64,000 bases of DNA from JADJRH01 sp046351455. Its GTDB lineage: Bacteria > Myxococcota_A > Polyangia > Polyangiales > Polyangiaceae. The first letter of the stretch is position 1. Every line of letters starts with the position of its first letter. The stretch covers positions 1-64,000 of the forward strand of contig JAXLYM010000004.1 in assembly GCA_046351455.1 (NCBI GenBank). Direction: 5' to 3'. Of the stretch, positions 53,944 through 63,084 are shown piece after piece. The position numbers and the translations under genes were made by a program. Under the pieces are notes generated by a model, which made no database searches, was not told the origin of the DNA, and saw only the letters and a program-made list of their open reading frames with translations.

Positions 53944-56900
53944 GCTCCGAGAAGAACGAAACGAACGAGCCCGAGGAGCGCCCGACCCTGCGCGCGGATC
54001 AGCTCGAAACGGTGCAGGCGGTCCCCGGCGCAGAGAGCCTCGCGCCCCCGATCGCGACCGACGATCCGCCGTCGGACGAGCGCGTCACCCTCGCCGCCCC
54101 CGAGCAGGCAGACGCCGCCGCGCGAAGCGAGCGATCGACTTCGAAACAAGTGAAAAACGAGATCGACGAGGCGCTCGCCAAGCTCGACGCCGCAGGCGAC
54201 GCGGACCGCAACGACGCCGCCAGGAGCGACGCCGCGAGCGCCAGCGCCGCGAGCACCGACGCCGCGAAGAGCGACGACACGGAGACGTCCTCCGGCGACG
54301 CCGCCGCGAAAACGGACGCGGATCAAGAAGAGCGCCGCTCTCCGCCGCCTCCTCCTCCGCGGCGCGCGGCGCGCGACGACGGCCCGCCCTCCGGGCCTCG
54401 CCGCCCGCAGGCAGAGAGCGCGTTCGCCCGCGTCTTCCCGCTCGTCGCGTCGATCGTGATCCTGAGCATCACGGTGTACGTGATCGCGAGCGGTCGTCAG
54501 GCGCCGGGCCTCGGCCTCCCCACGACGGTGGCGGATCTGCAGGCGGTGCACGCCGACGTCTCGCTCCGCGGCGCGCACGTCCCCGGCGTGGCCCGCGCGA
54601 GCGCGAACGACGCGATCGAGACGGGCCCCGACGGCCGCGCGCGCCTGCGCCTCGACGACGGCACGGCGATCGTGATCGACCGCAACACGAAGCTCACCCT
54701 CGCGGCGAACGGCGCCTCCCTCACCGAGGGCCGCATCTTCGTGCTCGGCGCTCCGGGCGCGCGGACCGAGATCGCGCTCGGCGGCGCGAAGGTCCTCGTC
54801 ACGCACGCGAACGCCGGGATCGAGCGCAAGAGCGGCGGCGCGACGAAGGTGTACGCCGCGAACGAAGAGCTCGCGCTCCACGAGGAGGGCGGCGCCGACG
54901 TGCCGCTGCGCGCCGGCTTCACCGCGACGCTCGACGGCGGAAAAGCCAAGATCGCGCCCGAGAAGAGCTTCGACGACTGGACGGGCGGCATGGCCACGCC
55001 GTGGGCCGTGAGCGGTCAGCCGCGCCGCGCCGTCGGCGAGCTGTGGGCCCGCAGCGGCAACGCCGAGGCCGCGCAGCAAGTGACGATGCGCTCGCACGAG
55101 GTCCGCGCCGACATCGACGGCGAGATGGCGCGCACGCAGCTCACGACGACGTTCTTCAACGCCGGCAGCGACACGGTGAACGGCGACTTCCGCCTCGCGA
55201 TCCCCGAGGGCGCGATCGTGTCGCGGTTCGCGATCGATCGCGGGAGCTACACGAGCAACGGCCGCATCGCGCTCGCGGCGCGCGGCCAGGAGACGATCGT
55301 CTCGAGCGACGCGATCCTCGAGTGGGCCGGCGAAGGCTGGGTGCGCGGCACCGTCCCGGGCATCGGCTCCGGCGCCACCGTGAAGGTGATCGTCGAGTAC
55401 ACCGAGTGGCTCTCTCCGCGGCCGAAGCCGGGCTCCTCGAACCTCGTCGTGCAGTACCGCTACCCGATGGCGGCGGACAGCGCGCCCCCGCAGATCGGCG
55501 ACTTCTACGCGCGCATCGACGCGAGCTACTCGGCCCCGATCTCGATCGGCGCGGGCCTCGGCGCCACCGTGCAGGGCGGCCTCGTGGAGCTGCGGCGCCC
55601 CGATTTCAAGCCCACCGCGGACCTCGTCGTCGACGTGGAGATCCCCGCGTGGACCTCGCCCGCGCGCGTCTACCTGGCGCCGCCCGCGCAGGACGACGAC
55701 GCCGGCGCGACGATCGTGGTGCGCACGGACGCGCCGACCGTCGCGAGCGGCGCGCCCTCCGGCGTGACGCTCGCCCTCGTGCTCGACACGTCGCAGAGCA
55801 TCGATCCCGCCCTCTTCGACGCGGAGCGCGCGCTGGCGTCGGCGGTGGTCTCCGGCCTCGGCGCGCAGGATCGGTTCATCGTGCTGTCCGGCGATCAGAC
55901 GGCGCGGCCGATCGGCTTCGACAAGATCGCGAACGCGGACGACGCCCACAAGAAGCTGGTGCTCGACGCGCTCGCGCGCACCGCGACCGGCGGCGCCACG
56001 GATCTCGGCCGCGCGCTCGAAGCGGGGGCCGACGCGCTCCCGCCGGACGCGCCCGCGGCGATGGTCGTGTACGTCGGCGACGGCTGGCCCACCCTCGGGG
56101 ACATCAGCCCCGATCGCATCCTCGCGCGCCTCTCGCGTCGCGCGGGCGGCGCTCCTCGCCTCGGCGCGGCGCTCGTCGGCCCGCTCGTGAACCGCATCGG
56201 CGTGGCGGCGCTCGTGCGCGGGCAAGGTCCGCTGTTCGAGGTGCGCGACGCCACGGACGCGCCGCAGACCGCCGTGGCCCTCCTCGCCGAAGCGCTTCAG
56301 CCCACGATCGCGGGCGTCGAGATGCAACTCGGCCCCGAGGTGGAGCGCGTGTACCCCCGCGGCGCGCGCGCCGTGCTCGCGGGCAGCACGGTCACCGCCG
56401 TCGGCCGCGTGCGCGGTCGCGTCCCCGACGCGCTCAAGCTTCGGTACCGCGACGAGACCGGCGCGCACGAGGTGGAGCGCGCGATCCTCCCCGTGGATCC
56501 CTTCGATCCGGCCGACGTCACGCGAAGGTGGGCGGTCGCGCGCATCGACGAGATCGCCCTCCGCAGCGGCAGCCGCGAGACCGCGACCGACGTCGCGCTG
56601 CGGGCAGGGGTGCTCACGCCGTGGACCGCCTTCGTCGAGAGGGGCCCCACGTACGTCCCGACCACGTTCGGCACGCGCTTGCTCGATCTGGGCGCGGGCC
56701 CCGAGGGCGGCTTCGGCGCGGTGCTCGGCACGGCGCGCGCGTCCGGCACGCTCGCGGAGACAACGCAGTCGCAGGACTTCGATGGACCGGACGAGGGCGA
56801 CGCCGGCTTCAAGGCGCAGGTGGCCCGCGCCGCGGCGCGCCTCCTCCTCGACGCGACGCCCGAGATCCGAGCGTGCCGTGACGCGCGGGCGGCGGTGCGC

Positions 56901-58424
56901 CCCGAGATCGACAACGACCTCTCGATCACCCTCCGCGTGGACGGCCGCGGCGCGCCGAAGGACGTCACGGTCCACGGCGGCGCGAACGACGACGAGGCGC
57001 TCGATCGCTGCGTGCAGATCGTCGTGCAGGCGCTCGTCTTCCCCGACAGCGATCTCTCCGTCGACATCGAGGTGAGCCAGATCGTCAAGCTCGCCCCGTT
57101 CCGCACGTCGATGCGCGGCCGCGCGTGCTCCAGCGTCTCCACGTTGCCGCTGCCCGCGCGCCGCGGCGTGTGGCGCGAGCGCCTCGTGAACCGCGCCCCC
57201 GTGCACCTCGCGTACCTCGCGGCGAAGCAGTCGTGCGAGCTGCCGACGTGGACCGATCAGCGCACGTTCCTGGAGCTGGTGCTCGACGTCTTCCGCGACG
57301 GCCCGCGCCGCGTGCAGATCGCGAAGGCTCTCGAAGAGGCCGGAGAGCCCGCCGCCGCGACGCTCCTCCGCCGCGAGGCGCTCCGTCGCGCGCAGAGCCC
57401 CGCGGAGCTGCGCTCGATCGAGCTCGCGTTGCTGGCCGGTGAGCAGCTCCCGGTCGGCGCGTTCCGCAAGCAGTACACGAAGGCGAGCGACGACGCGGGC
57501 CGCCTCGCGGTGGTGCGTCGCTTCCTCGCGATCGCGCCGCACGACGCGCGCCTCCGCCGCACGCTCCTGTTGCTCCTCGAGTCGATGGGCAAGAAGGACG
57601 AGCTCAAGGAGCAGGCGCGCATCTACCGCCAGGATCCGTTCACCGACGCGGTGCTCCTCGCGGACATCGCGGCCGCGATCCGCCGCACCGGCGACGAGGT
57701 GGAGGCGCGCCGCGCGTACGGTGAGCTCAGCGAGCGCGCGCCCGACGATCCGTGGGTGCGCGCGTTCCTCGGCGATCGCCTCCGCAACGAGGGCTGGTTC
57801 GACGACGCGACGCTCGCGTACGAGGCGCTCGAAGATCTCTTGCCGGGCGACGCGGGCACGGGCCTTCGTCTGGCGCTCGCGCACGCGGGCGGCGGCAGGC
57901 TCGACGTCTCGCAGCGCATGCTCGCGCGCGTCGCGCAGACGGGCGGCCGTTCGGGAGACGTGCTGCTCGGCGATCTGGCCGGCTTCGTGGCGCAGTCGCT
58001 CCTCGCCGAGGCGCGCGCGAAGGACAGCGTCTCCGCGATCGATCGCGATCGCCTCACGCGCACGGCCCTCGCGCTCCCCTTCCCCGAGGGCACGATCGTC
58101 TTCCTGGTGCGCGCCCCCGCGGGCTCGGTGCCGATCGCGCCGCTCTTGATCCGCGGCCCGAAGGACGCGCGCGAGGAGCGTGCGCCGGAGCTCGCGTCCG
58201 CGTCGATCGGCCTCTACGCGCTGCGCGGAGCCACGACGGATCGCGACGTGACGTTGCGCCTCACCCGCCCCGAAGCCTTGCCGCCCGCCGTCCCGTTCAA
58301 GGTCCGCGTGGACGCCCTCGTCCCCGACGCGGAAGGCAAGCCCGTCCGCATCGAGTCGAAGGACGTCGAGATCCCCGCGAACGGCAAGCCGACCGAGATC
58401 CGCCTGGTCGATTTCCACTGGTAA
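53940..58424 (+). CDS. Giant FecR-VIT-VWA-AgmX-like protein with membrane anchor (tandem copy 2)
   Basis: This is a 1494-residue protein: cytoplasmic acidic tail, one transmembrane helix (about 163-185, VFPLVASIVILSITVYVIAS), FecR-like domain (about 197-325), VIT domain (about 380-505), VWA domain (about 605-775) with an intact DTSQS metal motif, an AgmX/PglI C-terminal-like domain (about 977-1048: LSITLRVDGRGAPKDVTVHG), and helical repeats to about 1400. Its order follows copy 1 but the anchor differs (lipid versus transmembrane helix). GTG 53940 overlaps the previous stop (GTGA), with GGAGG upstream. The pair may work as inner/outer partners, which is inference. Confidence 0.85.
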   Translation: MSSEKNETNEPEERPTLRADQLETVQAVPGAESLAPPIATDDPPSDERVTLAAPEQADAAARSERSTSKQVKNEIDEALAKLDAAGDADRNDAARSDAASASAASTDAAKSDDTETSSGDAAAKTDADQEERRSPPPPPPRRAARDDGPPSGPRRPQAESAFARVFPLVASIVILSITVYVIASGRQAPGLGLPTTVADLQAVHADVSLRGAHVPGVARASANDAIETGPDGRARLRLDDGTAIVIDRNTKLTLAANGASLTEGRIFVLGAPGARTEIALGGAKVLVTHANAGIERKSGGATKVYAANEELALHEEGGADVPLRAGFTATLDGGKAKIAPEKSFDDWTGGMATPWAVSGQPRRAVGELWARSGNAEAAQQVTMRSHEVRADIDGEMARTQLTTTFFNAGSDTVNGDFRLAIPEGAIVSRFAIDRGSYTSNGRIALAARGQETIVSSDAILEWAGEGWVRGTVPGIGSGATVKVIVEYTEWLSPRPKPGSSNLVVQYRYPMAADSAPPQIGDFYARIDASYSAPISIGAGLGATVQGGLVELRRPDFKPTADLVVDVEIPAWTSPARVYLAPPAQDDDAGATIVVRTDAPTVASGAPSGVTLALVLDTSQSIDPALFDAERALASAVVSGLGAQDRFIVLSGDQTARPIGFDKIANADDAHKKLVLDALARTATGGATDLGRALEAGADALPPDAPAAMVVYVGDGWPTLGDISPDRILARLSRRAGGAPRLGAALVGPLVNRIGVAALVRGQGPLFEVRDATDAPQTAVALLAEALQPTIAGVEMQLGPEVERVYPRGARAVLAGSTVTAVGRVRGRVPDALKLRYRDETGAHEVERAILPVDPFDPADVTRRWAVARIDEIALRSGSRETATDVALRAGVLTPWTAFVERGPTYVPTTFGTRLLDLGAGPEGGFGAVLGTARASGTLAETTQSQDFDGPDEGDAGFKAQVARAAARLLLDATPEIRACRDARAAVRPEIDNDLSITLRVDGRGAPKDVTVHGGANDDEALDRCVQIVVQALVFPDSDLSVDIEVSQIVKLAPFRTSMRGRACSSVSTLPLPARRGVWRERLVNRAPVHLAYLAAKQSCELPTWTDQRTFLELVLDVFRDGPRRVQIAKALEEAGEPAAATLLRREALRRAQSPAELRSIELALLAGEQLPVGAFRKQYTKASDDAGRLAVVRRFLAIAPHDARLRRTLLLLLESMGKKDELKEQARIYRQDPFTDAVLLADIAAAIRRTGDEVEARRAYGELSERAPDDPWVRAFLGDRLRNEGWFDDATLAYEALEDLLPGDAGTGLRLALAHAGGGRLDVSQRMLARVAQTGGRSGDVLLGDLAGFVAQSLLAEARAKDSVSAIDRDRLTRTALALPFPEGTIVFLVRAPAGSVPIAPLLIRGPKDAREERAPELASASIGLYALRGATTDRDVTLRLTRPEALPPAVPFKVRVDALVPDAEGKPVRIESKDVEIPANGKPTEIRLVDFHW

Positions 58425-58431
58425 ACAAGCC

Positions 58432-58530
58432 GAAGAAGGTGCCCACCCCCGGTCCGTGCTCGGCCTTCGGCCTGCGCGCGGCCCGCCCCTCCCAAAGCGC
58501 CTGCTTCGCAGCCGCAGGGAGGGGAGCTTC
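58432..58530 (+). repeat. Repeat element, copy in plus orientation
   Basis: A unit of about 100 bp beginning GAAGAAGGTGCCCACCCCC and containing CGCCCCTCCCAAAGCGC plus AGGGAGGGG. It is repeated in inverted orientation at 58564-58645. The CCCCTCCC and GGGAGGGG segments also pair within the copy, so it can fold into a hairpin. Probably a non-autonomous REP/MITE-like element. Confidence 0.65.
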
Positions 58531-58563
58531 CTGTCATCGAGGACATCTTCCCGGAGTCAAAAA

Positions 58564-58645
58564 CGCCCCCTCCCTTCGCGAACGAAGTGAGCGATTTGGG
58601 AGGGGCAGCCGACCGAAGGGCGGCTGGGGGTGGGCATCGTTCTTC
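58564..58645 (-). repeat. Repeat element, copy in minus orientation
   Basis: Its reverse complement begins GAAGAACGATGCCCACCCCC and contains GCCCCTCCCAAATCGC and AGGGAGGGGG, matching the neighbouring copy with scattered changes and a small deletion. Together the two copies would form one long hairpin in RNA. The internal dyad TTCGCGAACGAA lies at its centre. Confidence 0.65.
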
Positions 58646-58863
58646 GACCTCGCATGCGCTTCGATCCTCGCCTTCCAGCGCAGTCTGTGCACCTCACTCC
58701 GAATCTTGCGCCTCGCCTCGTCACCCGAGGGGCGCTCTTTCTGTCATTCGTGGTCCCCTTCGGGCGCGCGGCGGTCTCACGTCGGGAAACAGCTTCTCTT
58801 TCGGCGGATCCGCGACGGGTGTATGCCTCCGCCCCGATCCTCGAACCGATCAAAGGAGCTTCC

Positions 58864-59454
58864 ATGCAACGTCGGCACTTCTTCGTCCTCGCGGCGGCGC
58901 TCGCCGCGGCCCCCATCGTCCTCGCCGGTTGCGGCCCGAAGTGGATCGTCCTCACGCAGGCGGCGCCGAATCCGCTCGCCGGTCAGACCAAGTTCGGCCT
59001 CATGCCGGTCACGTACGACGGCCTCATCGTCGGTGAGAAGAGCGAAGCCGAATACCTCGCCTCCAAGGACGAGGAGACCCGCTCGAGCTGGAACGGCGAC
59101 AAGGGCGGAATCGACACCGAGTTCGGCAAGCGCCTGATGGAAAAGTCGACCGAGGCGGGCATCAACGTCGTCAAGGCGACCGGCCCCGACTCGGCCCCGT
59201 TCATGATTCGCCCGCACGTCGAGTTCATCGAGCCCGGCATCTACACCTACGTATTCAACAAGCCGAGCCAGGTCCGCATGAAGGTCCAGATCACGACCCC
59301 GGACGGCAAGGTGATCGACGAGATCGCCATCAAGCACGGCACCCCCGCGAGCCTCACGAACCCGGCAGTCGGCAACCGCCTCCGCGACGACGGCGAGGCC
59401 CTCGGCAACCTGATGTCGAGCTACCTCAAGTTCCGCGTCACCGGCGGCCAGTGA
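58864..59454 (+). CDS. Putative lipoprotein, unknown family
   Basis: This 196-residue protein has a signal MQRRHFFVLAAALAAAPIVL with lipobox AGC (Cys 23); RRHFF is Tat-like, so export could be folded. The mature part has PFMIRPHVEFIEPGIYTYVF and VRMKVQITTPDGKVIDEIAI with no recognised domain. ATG 58864 follows an ideal AAAGGAG site. It lies after the repeat pair and ends in the hairpin described at 59467. Confidence 0.65.
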   Translation: MQRRHFFVLAAALAAAPIVLAGCGPKWIVLTQAAPNPLAGQTKFGLMPVTYDGLIVGEKSEAEYLASKDEETRSSWNGDKGGIDTEFGKRLMEKSTEAGINVVKATGPDSAPFMIRPHVEFIEPGIYTYVFNKPSQVRMKVQITTPDGKVIDEIAIKHGTPASLTNPAVGNRLRDDGEALGNLMSSYLKFRVTGGQ

Positions 59455-59466
59455 TCACCCGCTGAC

Positions 59467-59504
59467 GAGAGTGGATGTCTCGGCCCCTCGAAACATCCAC
59501 TCTC
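59467..59504. terminator. Perfect 12-bp stem hairpin between converging genes
   Basis: GAGAGTGGATGT (59467-59478) pairs exactly with ACATCCACTCTC (59493-59504), loop of 14. It lies 12 bp after the lipoprotein stop and before the minus-strand PfpI gene end, so it can serve both strands. No U-tract is present. Confidence 0.65.
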
Positions 59505-59547
59505 CACTCCCCTCCATCGACTCCCCACCCCGCAAAAACAAGCGACC

Positions 59548-60288
59548 TCAGAGTCGGGCCATCAGCCTCTTCGCGAGCAGGTAGGCGTCTCCGGGCCACC
59601 GCGCGGACACGTATTTCCCGTCCTCCACCACGAAGGCGGCGCTGTCGTCGTACTCCTGGCCCTTCGAGAACAGCGCCACGGGGCCGCGCACGAACTGCTC
59701 CTCCGGCCGGTCGAGCGAGGCCCTCACCTCGTCCTCCACGTAGGCGGGATACGTCCTGTAATACCGCCCCACCTTCCAGAACGTGGTCATGTAGGCAGTC
59801 CGCTCCATGTACTTGGGCAGGCACGTCGTGCGGTACGACGCGAGGCACGCCCGGCTCGTCTCCGGATCCATCGCGCGCGCGAGCACGAGGACTCCGTGGC
59901 AGATCGCGGCGACGGGCTTTCCGGTGCGCCAGAAGTGCATCACCTTCTCTTGCAGCTCCGTCGACCCCAGGTATTGCCGCATCCCGGCCGCGTGCCCGCC
60001 CGGCAGGAGCAGAGCATCGTAGTCGCCGTCGTCGATCGCGCGCCACCGGATGGGCTGAAGAAACTCCGGCGCTCTCTCCATCTCACGATAATAAGCCTTC
60101 GCCTCGGGCTCCGCGCCGAGCTGTCCGAACACCACGCCCGTGAGCAGCAGCGGATCGGCCCGGGGCGTGCGCGCCGCCTCCGTCGCGAACGTCACCGAGT
60201 GCCCCGCCCGCGTGAGCAGCCGCCACGGAACGGCGACCTCCGTGACGTCGAAATCATTGTCTGGCAATGGAACGAGGATCTTCGCCAT
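59548..60288 (-). CDS. DJ-1/PfpI family protein
   Basis: This 246-residue cytoplasmic protein has the nucleophile elbow AICHG (Cys expected nucleophile) and the companion region LPGGHAAGMRQYL. Family members include chaperones, glyoxalases and proteases, so the reaction is not set. It is slightly longer than the typical 170-230 because of an extra C-terminal stretch (SALFSKGQEYDDS-like). ATG 60288; the frame extends upstream but is Arg-rich there. Confidence 0.82.
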   Translation of the reverse strand: MAKILVPLPDNDFDVTEVAVPWRLLTRAGHSVTFATEAARTPRADPLLLTGVVFGQLGAEPEAKAYYREMERAPEFLQPIRWRAIDDGDYDALLLPGGHAAGMRQYLGSTELQEKVMHFWRTGKPVAAICHGVLVLARAMDPETSRACLASYRTTCLPKYMERTAYMTTFWKVGRYYRTYPAYVEDEVRASLDRPEEQFVRGPVALFSKGQEYDDSAAFVVEDGKYVSARWPGDAYLLAKRLMARL

Positions 60289-60449
60289 GGTCTTTTCGCG
60301 CCGCAGCCTACCCCCCGAAGGCGCCCCGTTTCCAGCGAGAATCCACCGCCCAAGGCCCCCGCCGTCTCTTTTTCTCGGACGTTGCTCTTCTTTTTGCGCG
60401 CGGGCACGCTCGCATTTCACCGTCGCCGACTGTCACGCTTCGCGAATGC

Positions 60450-61325
60450 TCAGCTCTCACCGGGGCTCGGGAACGTGCTCCGGAGGAAGCGGTCCCACGA
60501 GCGGTCCGACAGGAGCTTTCGCTGCGTGAGGAGCAGCTTCGCCGAGCCGGACACCGTGTATCGCGCCTTCGGCTTGTCGGCCTCGATCGCCTTGTGAATG
60601 GCCTTCGCCACGTCCTCGGGCGTGCCGGCCAGTCGAGCGAGCGGCCCTTTCTCGTACGACTCCTTGGTGGCCTTCGCGACGGCCTCGTGGAAAGCCGCAT
60701 ACGGGTCCTCCGCGCGGCCGACTCCCTCCATCCCCGTGAGCGCCGCCTCGCTGAAACCGCTCTTGATGAGCCCCGGCTCCACCAGCACCACCGACACGCC
60801 GAACCCGCGCACCTCGAACCGGAGAGCGTCGGAGAGCGCCTCCACCGCGTATTTCGTCGCGTGGTAGAAGCCGCCGCCCGGGAACACCAGCTTTCCGCCC
60901 ATCGAGCTCAGGTTGATGATGCGCCCCCACCTCTGCGCCCGCATCTTCGGCAGGGCGAGCTGCGTCAGCCGCACGAGGCCGAACACGTTCGTCTCGAACT
61001 GCGCGCGCACCCGCTCGATCGGCACCGCCTCGATCGCGCCGGACTGGCTGTATCCTGCGTTGTTGATCAGAACGCCGACCGCCCCGTCCTCCGCCTCCAC
61101 CGCGCGCACCGCGGCCTCCATCGACCGCTCGTCGAGCACGTCGAGCGACAGAGTCCGGCAGCCGAGCGCTTCCAGCTCCTTCAGCGACTCCCGCTTTCGC
61201 GCCGTCGCCCACACCTTGTACCCGCGCTGCGCGAGGTAGCCCGCCGTCGCCTTCCCGATGCCGGAAGAGCACCCCGTGATCAGAACCGACTTCGAAACAG
61301 CAGACTTCGCAAGCTCCTTCGCCAT
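60450..61325 (-). CDS. Short-chain dehydrogenase/reductase
   Basis: This 291-residue NAD(P)-dependent oxidoreductase has all SDR landmarks: TGCSSGIG cofactor loop (about 17), NNAG (about 88), NLSS catalytic Ser region and YHATK (about 155). The substrate is unknown. ATG 61325 has GAGGAG upstream. Twin dyads in the promoter (61343-61379) suggest control by a TetR-like repressor, not encoded in this window. Confidence 0.88.
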   Translation of the reverse strand: MAKELAKSAVSKSVLITGCSSGIGKATAGYLAQRGYKVWATARKRESLKELEALGCRTLSLDVLDERSMEAAVRAVEAEDGAVGVLINNAGYSQSGAIEAVPIERVRAQFETNVFGLVRLTQLALPKMRAQRWGRIINLSSMGGKLVFPGGGFYHATKYAVEALSDALRFEVRGFGVSVVLVEPGLIKSGFSEAALTGMEGVGRAEDPYAAFHEAVAKATKESYEKGPLARLAGTPEDVAKAIHKAIEADKPKARYTVSGSAKLLLTQRKLLSDRSWDRFLRSTFPSPGES

Positions 61326-61342
61326 GGCGCGCTCCTCTCAGA

Positions 61343-61379
61343 TGACCGACGGTCACCTGTTTAAGTGACCCCCGGTCAC
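61343..61379 (-). promoter_or_regulatory. Twin TGACC-N3-GGTCA operator for the SDR gene
   Basis: TGACC-GAC-GGTCA (61343-61355) and GTGACC-CCC-GGTCAC (61365-61379) are two perfect dyads with centres 23 bp apart, 18 to 54 bp upstream of the SDR start. Repeated CGGTCACCTGT flanks them. Two-site layout of this kind suits a dimeric TetR-family repressor. Confidence 0.65.
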
Positions 61380-61521
61380 CTGTCAACGCCCGTCGCGAAA
61401 AAAATGACGCCGCCGAGCAGGAGGCAGCGCGGCGGCGTCATGCGGTTCGAAGGTGCTCGCTCACGAGCCCTTGCGCGGCGATCGCTCGGTTCTCCCTGCG
61501 ATCGCCGGCCCTCGCGACTCG

Positions 61522-62718
61522 CTACTTCTGGAGCGTCACCGTGTAGCTCTGGGGCGCGCCGGAGTTGGAGTAGACGACGACGAAGTACTTGCCCGCGCCC
61601 GTGGACGTCTGGGAGATCTGCGTCGGGCTGGTGTTGGGCGTCTGGTAGTACTGGCCATTGACGAGCTTCCACATCTGGAGCTGCGCGTCGCCGGACGCCT
61701 GAAGCTTCAGGTTGTATTTGACGCCCGACGAGCCCACGCTCCACGTGAACCAGTCCTGATCCGACGACGTGAGCTGGCCAGTCAGCGCGCCGGAGAGCGG
61801 ATTCGTCTGCTGATAGGTGTTGTTCGGCTCCACCTCGGTGTTGCCGCTCGGCGAGCCGCCGGACCCACCCGAGCCGCCGGAGCCGCCCGCGCCGCCGGAC
61901 CCGCCGGACCCACCCGCGCCGCCGGAGCCGCCCGAGCCGCCGCTGTTCGGATCACCGAAGCTGCCGCCGCCGCCGTTCGCCGCGACCGTCTGCTTGATCC
62001 AGTTGATCACGAGATCGACGCGCGCGAGCACCTCGGTGCCGCCGCCGGCGCCGGAGTTGACTGCCACGATGTTGTGCGTCCCGGCCACCACCACCGGACC
62101 ACCGGAGTCGCCCGACTGGATGATCTCGTCCGTCACGTAGTCGTACGGGAATCCGCTGCTCGTCGCGTCCTTCAGGCCGACCGGACCGCCGATGTAGAGC
62201 GCCGTGCTGGAGAACGTGCCGTTGTTGATGCGGCCGATGTTCTGGGCCTTCGTGCCGTTCGGCACGCCCACCGTCGCGACCGTCGGCCACGAGGCGATGC
62301 TGAGGGGGTTGTCGAGGATGACGAGGCCGACGTCGTGCGTGCTCGCGTCCACGTATTCCGAGCCGACCTTGTAGTCGAAGAGGACGCCCTTACCGTGCGA
62401 CTTCTGGTTGCCGGAGAATGGCAACGTCACGTACCAGTCGGTGCCGTCGATGCAATGACCCGCCGTGAGGACCACACGTGGTGCAATGAGAGTACCGGAG
62501 CACGCGTAATTGATTTGACCGTTCTTGCCGAAATCGATCAGGGCCGCTTCCGGGTATCCGGTCGCCTTCGTCCCGCCTACGATCGGCGACTCCTGCCCGC
62601 CGGCCTCGGTCTCGGATTCCTCGTCGATCGAAGGGTCGTTCGTCGCGGCGCAGCCGAGGAAGAGGCCGACGAGGACGAGCATGGCGGGGCGGAAGCGGAG
62701 GACGTTATCGAGAATCAT
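61522..62718 (-). CDS. Secreted trypsin-like (S1) serine protease lipoprotein with PPC domain
   Basis: This 398-residue protein has a signal with lipobox-like FLGC (Cys 23), a propeptide ending near ESPIVGG, and the trypsin-fold catalytic domain (about 45-265): His in VLTAGHC, Asp in HDVGLVILDN, Ser in SGDSGGPVV. A Gly/Ser linker (DNA about 61851-61942) separates a C-terminal bacterial pre-peptidase (PPC) domain (about 305-398, EVEPNNTYQQTNPLSGAL). The whole triad is intact. ATG 62718 has GGAG eight bases upstream. Likely an extracellular or surface hydrolase. Confidence 0.88.
   Translation of the reverse strand: MILDNVLRFRPAMLVLVGLFLGCAATNDPSIDEESETEAGGQESPIVGGTKATGYPEAALIDFGKNGQINYACSGTLIAPRVVLTAGHCIDGTDWYVTLPFSGNQKSHGKGVLFDYKVGSEYVDASTHDVGLVILDNPLSIASWPTVATVGVPNGTKAQNIGRINNGTFSSTALYIGGPVGLKDATSSGFPYDYVTDEIIQSGDSGGPVVVAGTHNIVAVNSGAGGGTEVLARVDLVINWIKQTVAANGGGGSFGDPNSGGSGGSGGAGGSGGSGGAGGSGGSGGSGGSPSGNTEVEPNNTYQQTNPLSGALTGQLTSSDQDWFTWSVGSSGVKYNLKLQASGDAQLQMWKLVNGQYYQTPNTSPTQISQTSTGAGKYFVVVYSNSGAPQSYTVTLQK
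61851..61942. repeat. Low-complexity Gly-Ser linker tract
   Basis: Near-periodic GCCGCCGGA and GCCGCCCGA units code the GGSGGAGGSGG linker of the serine protease. Confidence 0.75.
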
Positions 62719-63009
62719 CGAATGAGCTCCAGGTTGGTGCGTTCGCGGCTCCATTGAGCAAGGCCGGGGCCAACCTCTCAATGAAACGGGCACAGCAAAT
62801 GAATCCAACCGCGCAGGATCCCGACACTTCCGCAGGATGTAGGCAATCCGTTCGAGCCAGCGCGGCCGTTTTCAATCAAGCTGTCCAGAGGTGGGAGAGG
62901 CCGAAAGCCCGGGTGGAAAAATGATCCAATCCCGGCCACGGTGGTTCCCGGCACCGGCAGGGGCGAGTGTGTGATATGCACGCCCAACCCGAGGCTCCGA
63001 TGGTCCGTT
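62719..63009. other. Intergenic region between divergent genes
   Basis: Divergent 5' region of the serine protease and the Cys-repeat lipoprotein. No gene was seen; promoters for both must lie here. The three TTGCGCAA-like sites sit at its right edge. Confidence 0.45.
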
Positions 63010-63084
63010 TTGCACAACTTGCCACCTCGTTTTGCGCAACTGGCGCATCCCTTGCTCGACTTGTGAAGCGGCCTGTTTGCGCAA
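63010..63084. promoter_or_regulatory. Three TTGC(G/A)CAA dyads near the Cys-repeat lipoprotein start
   Basis: TTGCACAA (63010-63017), TTGCGCAA (63032-63039) and TTGCGCAA (63077-63084), each followed by CT. Spacing is 22 and 45 bp, about two and four helical turns. They may be operator sites, or coding if the gene starts at ATG 63000. Confidence 0.45.

Noticed and set aside
52881..58418. 1845-codon minus-strand frame
   Set aside because: Antisense shadow of the second VIT-VWA gene, with typical high-GC residue bias.
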